This document shows, in pieces, positions 55,623 through 62,230 of a stretch of DNA of 64,000 nt. Source of the DNA: Bradyrhizobium elkanii USDA 76. GTDB lineage: Bacteria > Pseudomonadota > Alphaproteobacteria > Rhizobiales > Xanthobacteraceae. The stretch is taken from positions 7,742,001-7,806,000 of the forward strand of contig NZ_CP066356.1 of the NCBI RefSeq assembly GCF_023278185.1. Reading direction: 5' to 3'. Under the pieces are notes generated by a model that saw only the letters and a program-made list of their open reading frames with translations, ran no database searches and had not been told where the DNA came from. A program made the position numbers and the translations under genes. Position 1 is the stretch's first letter. Every line of letters starts with the position of its first letter.

Positions 55623-56983
55623 TCTATTCCCTCACCCGCCGTGCGGCGCTGATCGGCGGCGCCTGCGCCGCGCTGCTGACGCTGACGTCGGCGCCCTCGC
55701 AGGCCGCGGCCAAGATCCAGCGGCTGGTATCGCCCGGCGGCATCGAGGCGTGGTTCGTGCAGGACGCGACCGTGCCGCTGATCGCAATGGAATACTCCTT
55801 CAGCGGCGGCGCCAGCCAGGATCCGCCCGGCAAGCCCGGCGTCGGCAATCTGGTCGCCGACCTGCTCGACGAGGGCTCCGGCGATCTCGATTCCAAGACC
55901 TATCATGAGCGGCTCGAGCGCCGCGCCATCGAGCTCGGCTTCCAGTCGAACCGCGATCAATTCCGCGGCTCACTGCGCATGCTCAAGGACAACAAGGACG
56001 AAGCCTACGACCTGTTGCGGATGGCGCTGACCTCGCCGCATTTCGAGCCGAAGGACGTCGAACGCATCCGCGCCCAGGTGATCGCCAATCTGCGCCGCGA
56101 ATCGACCAATCCGTCCTCGCTCGCCGGCCGCAAGTTCCTCGAGCTCGCATTCGGCGATCATCCCTATGCCAGAACGGCCACCGGCACGCTCGACAGCGTG
56201 CCGACCATCCAGATCCCGGATCTCAAGGACTACACCCGCCGCATCATCGCCAAGGATACGCTGCGCGTTGCCGTGGTCGGTGACGTCGATCCCGATACGC
56301 TCGGCAAGCTGCTGGACAAGACCTTTGGCGGCCTGCCGGCGAAGGCCGAATTGACGCCCGTTCCCGACGTCGTGGCGACCAGGCCGCCGCAGCGCGCCTT
56401 CGTCCCGCTCGACGTGCCGCAGACCGTCGTCACCTTCGGCGGCCCCGGCATCGCCAGGCACGACCCGGATTTCATGGCGGCCTATGTGGTGAACCACATT
56501 CTCGGCGGCGGCGGGCTGTCGTCGCGGCTCTACAAGGAAGTGCGCGAGAAGCGCGGGCTGGCCTACTCGATCTATGAAGCGCTGGTCTGGATGGATCACT
56601 CCGCGCTGTTCATCGGCAACACCGGCACCCGCGCCGACCGCGCCGGCGAGACCGTCGATGCGATCGAAGCGGAAGTCCGCCGCATCGCTGAGGAAGGTCC
56701 GACGCAGCAGGAGCTCGACGAGGCGAAGTCCTACCTGAAGGGCTCGCAGATGCTGGCGCTCGACACCTCCTCCAAGCTCGCGCAGGCGATGCTGCAATAC
56801 CAGCTCGACAAGCTGCCGATCGATTACATCGAGAAGCGCAACGCCATCGTCGACGCGGTGACGCTCGACGATGCCAAGCGGGTCGCCAAGCGGCTCTGGG
56901 GCAACGGCCTGCTCACCGCAATCGTCGGCCGCGCTCCGCAAGCCGCGGCGCAGCCGGTGTCGGCGCCGCCGAAGGCCAACTGA
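55619..56983 (+). CDS. M16-family peptidase-like protein (inactive partner)
   Basis: A 454-residue exported M16 homologue. It lacks the HxxEH zinc motif: the equivalent segment reads GVGNLVADLLDEGS. It keeps the C-terminal substrate-binding residues (SSRLYKEVREKRGLAYSIYE with Arg/Tyr). Such proteins pair with an active M16 subunit as alpha/beta of mitochondrial processing peptidase do. The start is GTG 55619 with GAGGAGAAG upstream, overlapping the active gene by 4 bp. The signal is RRAALIGGACAALLTLTSAPSQA. Confidence 0.92.
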   Translation: MIYSLTRRAALIGGACAALLTLTSAPSQAAAKIQRLVSPGGIEAWFVQDATVPLIAMEYSFSGGASQDPPGKPGVGNLVADLLDEGSGDLDSKTYHERLERRAIELGFQSNRDQFRGSLRMLKDNKDEAYDLLRMALTSPHFEPKDVERIRAQVIANLRRESTNPSSLAGRKFLELAFGDHPYARTATGTLDSVPTIQIPDLKDYTRRIIAKDTLRVAVVGDVDPDTLGKLLDKTFGGLPAKAELTPVPDVVATRPPQRAFVPLDVPQTVVTFGGPGIARHDPDFMAAYVVNHILGGGGLSSRLYKEVREKRGLAYSIYEALVWMDHSALFIGNTGTRADRAGETVDAIEAEVRRIAEEGPTQQELDEAKSYLKGSQMLALDTSSKLAQAMLQYQLDKLPIDYIEKRNAIVDAVTLDDAKRVAKRLWGNGLLTAIVGRAPQAAAQPVSAPPKAN

Positions 56984-57030
56984 CACGTTTCGGCGGGCGT
57001 CCGCCGCTTGACACGCACCACCGCTGCGGC

Positions 57031-57205
57031 CACCCCTCTCCCCACCCTCCCCCGCAAGGGGGGAGGGAGCCGGAGAGGCGTGCTCACCTCACAGCGAGTC
57101 ACAACTGACGCTAAGGCTTGATTGGCGCTGTTGCATCGATCGTCAGGGACGCGCAAGCGTGAGGGCTCCCTCCCCCCTTGCGGGGGAGGGTTGGGGAGAG
57201 GGGTG
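57031..57205. repeat. Large inverted-repeat element (CACCCCTCTCCCC type)
   Basis: CACCCCTCTCCCCACCCTCCCCCGCAAGGGGGGAGGGAGCC opposes GGCTCCCTCCCCCCTTGCGGGGGAGGGTTGGGGAGAGGGGTG. The arms are about 40 nt and nearly perfect. The centre (about 57072-57165) has no gene. It occupies most of the gap after the M16 pair. Confidence 0.85.
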
Positions 57206-57301
57206 AGCGGCGGGCTCGGACCGCTGACGTAACGAACACTGCATCAACACACCCAAGCGAAGCCAAACCCGCTATCCTGCGGCCTGCCGATTCTTCCCTC
57301 C

Positions 57302-57733
57302 ATGGGTGATGTCATGCTGCGGGTGTCCCGCGACCTTACGATCGACGAGAACGACATTGAGATCGTCTTTGTCCGCGCCTCCGGTCCGGGCGGGCAGAAT
57401 GTCAACAAGGTCTCGACCGCAGCGCAGCTTCGCTTCGATACCAACAAGATTGCATTGCCGGCGGACGCCGCGCAGCGGCTGGCGCGGCTCGCCGGCAGCC
57501 GCATGACCAAGGACGGCGTGATCGTGATCCACGCTTTCCGCTTTCGCACCCAGGAACGCAATCGCGCTGATGCGATCGAGCGGCTGCTCGAGATGTTGAG
57601 GGAGGCGATGGTGCGGCCGACCCCGCGGCGGCCGACCAAGCCGACGCTCGGCTCCAAGCAGCGCCGGCTCGAGGGCAAGAAACGCCGCAGCGACATCAAG
57701 GCGGGACGCGGCACGCGCCGTTTCGACGACTAG
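57302..57733 (+). CDS. arfB: Alternative ribosome-rescue factor ArfB
   Basis: A 143-residue release-factor-like peptidyl-tRNA hydrolase (YaeJ/ICT1 family) that frees stalled ribosomes. The GGQ motif is in RASGPGGQNVNKVSTAAQ (about residues 27-44), and the C-terminal basic tail (KQRRLEGKKRRSDIKAGRG) enters the empty mRNA channel. The start is ATG 57302; ATG 57314 is possible. It is a single gene between two repeats. Confidence 0.95.
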   Translation: MGDVMLRVSRDLTIDENDIEIVFVRASGPGGQNVNKVSTAAQLRFDTNKIALPADAAQRLARLAGSRMTKDGVIVIHAFRFRTQERNRADAIERLLEMLREAMVRPTPRRPTKPTLGSKQRRLEGKKRRSDIKAGRGTRRFDD

Positions 57734-57804
57734 GGAACGTCGACGTTTAGGGAACGCCGGACGCAGCGCACGCGGCGCTGCATCCGGGATCCGGTCAGCG
57801 TAAC

Positions 57805-57864
57805 CAGACGCGTTTTCGCGCGAAGCGGATGCCGGTTCGCGCGAAGGAACGCGTCAGAACAAGA
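57805..57864. repeat. ACCGGTTCGCG-type repeat, copy 4 (diverged)
   Basis: CAGACGCGTTTTCGCGCGAAGCGGATGCCGGTTCGCGCGAAGGAACGCGTCAG has inverted GACGCGTT/AACGCGTC ends. Just after it, CGGTTCTGA-CTGA-TCAGAACCG (about 57875-57898) forms a perfect hairpin. Confidence 0.75.
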
Positions 57865-57913
57865 AGCTTGAGCTTCGGTTCTGACTGATCAGAACCGCGA
57901 AGGCTCTCGTACT

Positions 57914-58222
57914 TCAGTACTTCTTGGTTGCAGGCGCCATCTCGGAACCGCCCGACTTCGGTGCCGTGCGTCCGCTGCCGACCGTTCCCTTGCTGCTGCC
58001 CGACTTGGCGGTGGCACCGCTCTTCTGCGTCGGCGCGCCTGGTTGCGCCGTCATTTCCTCATCGCCGCTGCCGGACATGCCGCCGCCCTGCTGCATGGTA
58101 CCTCTGCCCTGTGCACCGCCGCGAAGCTGGGTATCCGGTGCAGTCGTCCCCTGTGCCAGGACCGGGCCGGCCATCGCGGCCGAGATGGCAAGGGCGAGCA
58201 CGCTGGTTTTTGCAAACGTCAT
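57914..58222 (-). CDS. Small secreted low-complexity protein
   Basis: A 102-residue exported protein: signal MTFAKTSVLALAISAAMAGPVLAQ, then a Gly/Ser/Thr/Gln-rich mature part with no Cys and few hydrophobics (RGTMQQGGGMSGSGDEE; KSGSSKGTVGSGRT). It is probably disordered. AGGAG precedes ATG 58222. The upstream frame is open to 58582 but lacks motifs. Function unknown. Confidence 0.7.
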   Translation of the reverse strand: MTFAKTSVLALAISAAMAGPVLAQGTTAPDTQLRGGAQGRGTMQQGGGMSGSGDEEMTAQPGAPTQKSGATAKSGSSKGTVGSGRTAPKSGGSEMAPATKKY

Positions 58223-58530
58223 CCATTTCTCCTGGGATTTTAATTGACGATGGAGGAGCGGCGCAGGCATGCGCCGTTTGCAGCGCCGACCCTGAACCCC
58301 ATCGCGCGAGACTGCATTTTCCGCAAACGGCGCACGCGAGATGCAAGCTGCGTCGTGTGGTGATCGTGCAGGGATTTCGCGGTCATTTTGCGAAATTGTC
58401 GTCCGCATATGCGGCAACCACCGGTTCCGCGCCAGATCGCCGCCCAGCTTTGTTCTGCTGTGAAACAGCCCGCTACTACCAACGGCGGATTTCAGCCTCC
58501 TACAGTCACGGCACAGAGGCGGTGGTGTAG
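58223..58530. other. Gene-free divergent region with a 12-bp inverted repeat
   Basis: TGCGCCGTTTGC (58270-58281) and GCAAACGGCGCA (58323-58334) are perfect inverted copies 41 bp apart, between the small secreted gene and the divergent cytochrome gene. This could be a regulator site or a large stem. Nothing else is supported. Confidence 0.45.
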
Positions 58531-58932
58531 ATGACAAAGCTGCGCGCAAGGTGGACGTTGGGGCTGGGATTTTGCAGCGCAATGCTTGCAGTGCAAATGA
58601 CCGGCGCGCAGATGCCCTTGCCCGCCGTCAAGCCGCCCGATGGGGCGACGCTGTTCAAGCAGCAATGCGCGACCTGCCACACCACCAACATGTCGGATGC
58701 CGTCCGGCAGGGACCGTCGCTCTACAGGATCGTCGGCCGCCACGCCGGCAAGGCCGACGGCTTCAAGTATTCCGCGGGCTTCAGCAAGGCCGATTTCGTC
58801 TGGGACGACGCCAGGCTCGATGCCTGGCTGAGCAATCCGCAGGAGGTGATCCCGGGCGCCGTGATGGCCTACCGGCAGGCCAAGCCGGAAACCCGCGCCA
58901 TGATCATCGCCTATCTGAAGGAGCTGAACTGA
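58531..58932 (+). CDS. Class I c-type cytochrome, exported
   Basis: A 133-residue periplasmic single-haem cytochrome. An N-terminal signal (RARWTLGLGFCSAMLAVQMTGAQ) is followed by CATCH (about residues 46-50) and an axial Met in VIPGAVMAY near the C-terminus. The pattern GPSLYRIVGRHAGKADGFKYS resembles cytochrome c2-like carriers. The glyoxalase gene starts directly at the next base after its stop. It is a possible electron acceptor for the GMC dehydrogenase encoded downstream. Confidence 0.9.
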   Translation: MTKLRARWTLGLGFCSAMLAVQMTGAQMPLPAVKPPDGATLFKQQCATCHTTNMSDAVRQGPSLYRIVGRHAGKADGFKYSAGFSKADFVWDDARLDAWLSNPQEVIPGAVMAYRQAKPETRAMIIAYLKELN

Positions 58933-59328
58933 ATGGCGAAACCCGTGCATTCGATGATCCGCGTGCTCGACGAAGCAAAGGCGCTCGACTTCTACCAGCG
59001 CGCATTCGGCCTCGAGATCGCCGACAATCTGAGATTTCCCGATTTCGCGCTGATCTATCTGCGCCATCCCTCCTCGCCCTTCGAGGTCGAGCTCACGGTC
59101 AATTTCGATCGCAAGGAGCCCTACACGCTCGGCGACGGCTACGGCCATCTCGCCGTCATCGTCGATGACGTCGATGCCGAGCACGCGCGCTTCGAAAAGG
59201 AGAAACTGTCGCCCGGGCCGCTGCGCGACTTCAAGCATGACGGCAAGACGCTGGCGCGCTTCTTCTTCGTCTCCGATCCCGACGGCTACAAGATCGAGGT
59301 GATCCAGCGCGGCGGGCGCTTCGGCTAG
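58933..59328 (+). CDS. VOC-family glyoxalase I-like protein
   Basis: A 131-residue protein with the beta-alpha-beta3 fold twice. All four metal positions of glyoxalase I are present: His 6 (HSMIRV), Glu in FEVELTVN, His in GYGHLAV and Glu in KIEVIQ. DFYQRAFGLE and FVSDPDGYKIE are the family signatures. This fits lactoylglutathione lyase, which detoxifies methylglyoxal with glutathione, but VOC relatives differ in substrate. It starts one base after the cytochrome stop, so they are surely co-transcribed. Confidence 0.88.
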   Translation: MAKPVHSMIRVLDEAKALDFYQRAFGLEIADNLRFPDFALIYLRHPSSPFEVELTVNFDRKEPYTLGDGYGHLAVIVDDVDAEHARFEKEKLSPGPLRDFKHDGKTLARFFFVSDPDGYKIEVIQRGGRFG

Positions 59329-59329
59329 A

Positions 59330-59374
59330 GCATGATCCGGAAAAGTGGAGACCGGCTTTCCGACAGGATCATGC
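59330..59374. repeat. GCATGATC palindromic repeat, copy 3
   Basis: GCATGATCCGGAAAAGTG opposes CTTTCCGACAGGATCATGC. It begins 2 bp after the glyoxalase stop and lies before the Tat-signal gene. Confidence 0.85.
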
Positions 59375-59439
59375 TCAAGCAAAAAGAGCATGCTCAGACA
59401 ACAAGGCAATTGCACAAATAAAAATTGACGGAGGAACCC

Positions 59440-59988
59440 ATGAGAGAAATCGATCGACGCAGCAAATATGACCGGCGTGTCTTTCTCAAAGGCGCGGCCG
59501 TTACCGCACCCGCAGTCGCGATTGCGACCTCGACGGGGCTCGGCATCACCGATGCGTGGGCTGAAGGCGCCACGACGCTGACGCCGGCCACGCTGAAGAC
59601 GCTGCTGAAGATGGCGCGCGACATCTATCCGCACGATTTCCTCGGCGACAGCTACTACATCGCAGCGGTCAAGCCGTATGATGAGAAGGCCGCGAAGGAT
59701 CCGGCGGTCAAGTCGCTGATCAATGACGGCGTCACGAGGCTCGATCAGGCGGCCAACGACCGCCACAAGATGCCCTATGTCCAGGTCGCCTGGGAAAACG
59801 ACCGCGTCGCGCTGCTGCAACAGATCGAGCAAAGCGCGTTCTTCCAGAAGATCCGCGGCGACCTCATCGTCTCCATCTACAACAACAAGGAGGTGTGGCC
59901 GCGGTTCGGCTACGAGGGCTCCTCCGCCGAGCATGGCGGCTACATCAAGCGCGGCTTTGCCGATATCGACTGGCTGCCGAAGGTCTGA
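59440..59988 (+). CDS. Tat-exported small subunit of a GMC-type dehydrogenase (gluconate 2-dehydrogenase subunit 3 like)
   Basis: A 182-residue protein. The N-terminal twin-arginine signal is DRRVFLKG followed by AAVTAPAVAIATSTGLG. The mature part (LLKMARDIYPHDFLGD; WPRFGYEGSSAEHGGYIKRG) resembles subunit 3 of gluconate 2-dehydrogenase and sorbitol-type flavoprotein complexes, which guides the flavoprotein through the Tat pore. The start is ATG 59440 with GGAGG upstream; TTG 59425 is also in frame. The large subunit starts 18 bp downstream. Confidence 0.88.
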   Translation: MREIDRRSKYDRRVFLKGAAVTAPAVAIATSTGLGITDAWAEGATTLTPATLKTLLKMARDIYPHDFLGDSYYIAAVKPYDEKAAKDPAVKSLINDGVTRLDQAANDRHKMPYVQVAWENDRVALLQQIEQSAFFQKIRGDLIVSIYNNKEVWPRFGYEGSSAEHGGYIKRGFADIDWLPKV

Positions 59989-60006
59989 ACGGGTCGGGAG
60001 GAAACA

Positions 60007-61575
60007 ATGGCAAAATTCGATCTGAATGACAGCGGCGTTGTGGTGATCGTCGGCTCCGGTGCCGGCGGCGGAACGCTCGGCAATGAACTGGCGCAGAAGG
60101 GCGTCAAGGTCGTGATCCTGGAAGCCGGCCCGCGCATCGAGAACCAGGACTTCATCAACGATGAATGGGACAGTTTTACCCAGCTGGCCTGGTCCGACGC
60201 GCGCTCGACATCGGGCAGCTGGCGCGTCCATCAGGACTTTCCGGGCCTGCCGGCCTGGATCGTGAAGGCGGTCGGCGGCTCGACCACGCACTGGGCCGGC
60301 GCCTCGCTGCGCTTCGACGAGCACGAGTTCAAGATCAAATCGGCCTATGGCGGCATTCCCGGCGCCAACCTGATCGACTGGCCGATCACGCTCGCCGAGA
60401 TGGAGCCGTGGTACGCCAAGGCCGAGGACAAGATGGGCGTCACCCGCACCAACGGCATCCCGGGATTGCCCGGCAACAACAATTTCAAGGTGATGGAGGC
60501 CGGCGCCAGGAAGCTCGGCTACAAGGAGGTGCACACCGGGCGGATGGCGATCAACAGCGAGCCGCGCGACGGCCGCGGCTCCTGCCAGCAGATCGGCTTC
60601 TGCTTCCAGGGCTGCAAGTCGGGCGCCAAATGGTCGACGCTCTACACCGAGATCCCGAAGGGCGAAGCCACCGGCAATCTCGAAGTGCGCCCCGGCAGCA
60701 TGGTGATCAAGATCGAGCACGACCCGTCCGGCAAGGTCACCGGCGTGGTCTATGCCGATTCGACCGGCGCCACGCAGCGCCAGAAGGCCCGCGTCGTCGC
60801 GGTCGCCGGCAACTCGATCGAGAGCCCGCGACTGCTGCTCAACAGCGCCTCCAGCATGTTCCCGGACGGGCTCGCCAATTCATCCGGCCAGGTCGGCCGC
60901 AACTACATGCGGCACATGACCGGCAGCGTGTATGCGAGCTTCGAGAAATCGGTGCACATGTATCGCGGCACCACGATGGCCGGCATCATCCGCGACGAGG
61001 CGAAGAACGATCCGAAGCGCGGCTTCGTCGGCGGCTACGAGATGGAGACCCTGTCGCTCGGCCTGCCGTTCATGGCCGCGTTCCTCAATCCCGGCGCCTG
61101 GGGCCGCAGCTTCACCAGCGCGATCGAGGGCTATCCGCGGATGGCCGGCATGTGGCTGGTCGGCGAGGACATGCCGCAGGAGACCAACCGCGTCACGCTG
61201 GATCCGAAGATCAAGGACAAGTTCGGCATGCCGGTCGCCAGCGTGCATTTCGACGATCATCCGAACGACGTCGCGATGCGCGATCACGCCTACAAGCAGG
61301 GCTCCGCGGTCTATGAGGCGGTCGGCGCCACCGTCACCTATCCGACGCCGCCCTATCCCTCGACCCACAACATGGGCACCAACCGGATGAGCGAGAAGCC
61401 GCGCGACGGCGTGGTCAACAAGTTCGGCCAGACCCACGACATCAAGAACCTGTTCGTCTCCGACGGCAGCCAGTTCACGAGCGGTGCTGCCTGCAACCCG
61501 ACGCTGACGATCGTGTCGCTGGCGATCCGCCAGGCCGACCACATCGCCAGCGCGATGCAGCGCAAGGAGATTTAG
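60007..61575 (+). CDS. GMC-family FAD-dependent oxidoreductase (large subunit)
   Basis: A 522-residue flavoprotein. The N-terminal FAD motif is VVIVGSGAGGGTLGNELAQKG followed by LEAGPR. VGGSTTHWAG is the GMC signature 1 region, and the C-terminal HNMGTNRMSE and GAACNPTLTIVSLAIR carry the active-site His/Asn region. The sequence is closest in form to gluconate 2-dehydrogenase and related membrane alcohol or sugar dehydrogenases. It has no own signal, so it probably leaves the cell bound to the Tat-bearing subunit. The substrate is unknown. A terminator follows. Confidence 0.9.
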   Translation: MAKFDLNDSGVVVIVGSGAGGGTLGNELAQKGVKVVILEAGPRIENQDFINDEWDSFTQLAWSDARSTSGSWRVHQDFPGLPAWIVKAVGGSTTHWAGASLRFDEHEFKIKSAYGGIPGANLIDWPITLAEMEPWYAKAEDKMGVTRTNGIPGLPGNNNFKVMEAGARKLGYKEVHTGRMAINSEPRDGRGSCQQIGFCFQGCKSGAKWSTLYTEIPKGEATGNLEVRPGSMVIKIEHDPSGKVTGVVYADSTGATQRQKARVVAVAGNSIESPRLLLNSASSMFPDGLANSSGQVGRNYMRHMTGSVYASFEKSVHMYRGTTMAGIIRDEAKNDPKRGFVGGYEMETLSLGLPFMAAFLNPGAWGRSFTSAIEGYPRMAGMWLVGEDMPQETNRVTLDPKIKDKFGMPVASVHFDDHPNDVAMRDHAYKQGSAVYEAVGATVTYPTPPYPSTHNMGTNRMSEKPRDGVVNKFGQTHDIKNLFVSDGSQFTSGAACNPTLTIVSLAIRQADHIASAMQRKEI

Positions 61576-61616
61576 CGAGGAGATCCAGCAAGAAAATACA
61601 ATTCCCCTCTCACTGG

Positions 61617-61652
61617 AGCGGCCTTGCCCAACAGGACAAGGCCGCTTTTCTC
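61617..61652 (+). terminator. Rho-independent terminator of the GMC operon
   Basis: AGCGGCCTTG (61617-61626) and CAAGGCCGCT (61637-61646) form a perfect 10-bp stem, followed by TTTTCTCTTT, 42 bp after the stop. It also lies just past the convergent RHH gene. Confidence 0.9.
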
Positions 61653-61677
61653 TTTGCGCGATGGATTGCGGCTGACG

Positions 61678-61998
61678 CTATTCCGCGGCATCCATGATCG
61701 CCGCCGCCCCGCGATAGTCCGGAACGACCGCCGGCGCATTCGCCTTGGCGCGGTAGATCAGGCAGGAGCAGCGCAGCAGCGACGCGAAATTGTTCACCTC
61801 GCCGTGATGATCGAGCACCTCGTTGTGCAGGGTGGTGAGGAACTTGGCCAGCGTCATGCCTTCCTTGGCCGCGATCTCCTCCAGCGTATCCCAGAACGAC
61901 ATTTCCAGCCGGATCGAGGTGCAATGGCCGTCGATCCGCAACGATCGGGTCTGCGATTCATAGTCGCGTTGCGGCTGATGCGCGAAAAGATGGCACAT
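61678..61998 (-). CDS. Ribbon-helix-helix domain protein
   Basis: A 106-residue putative DNA-binding protein. The central RHH pattern SLRIDGHCTSIRLEMSFWDTLEEIAAKEGM (split here as strand then two helices; residues about 19-60) matches the ribbon-helix-helix group found in alphaproteobacteria. A C-terminal CSCLIYRAKA segment follows. GGAGG precedes ATG 61998. Target unknown. It is convergent with the GMC operon and divergent from mutL. Confidence 0.78.
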   Translation of the reverse strand: MCHLFAHQPQRDYESQTRSLRIDGHCTSIRLEMSFWDTLEEIAAKEGMTLAKFLTTLHNEVLDHHGEVNNFASLLRCSCLIYRAKANAPAVVPDYRGAAAIMDAAE

Positions 61999-62230
61999 GG
62001 CGTTCCTCCGGCGAGAACTTATAATTTTTCTAAACGATATACCTGTGCGCGCGGCCCCACAATCGGGACGTAGGGCGTAACGCGCCGGCCGCCGAAGCCA
62101 AGCGTCTTCAAGGCGATAGGCCGGACTCATCCCCAACCCGCATCCGGTCGCCATATCGGTCCCATGCATTTGCCGGCGCGGCGACTTATAGTAACGGCCA
62201 GTCTCGAATCGCTCTCCGAACGTCCAATCC

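Noticed and set aside
58492..60720. 742-codon minus-strand frame across the cytochrome-to-GMC genes
   Set aside because: It spans four real genes and their intergenic repeat with His/Arg/Gly-rich composition and no domain. Length alone is not evidence at this G+C content.
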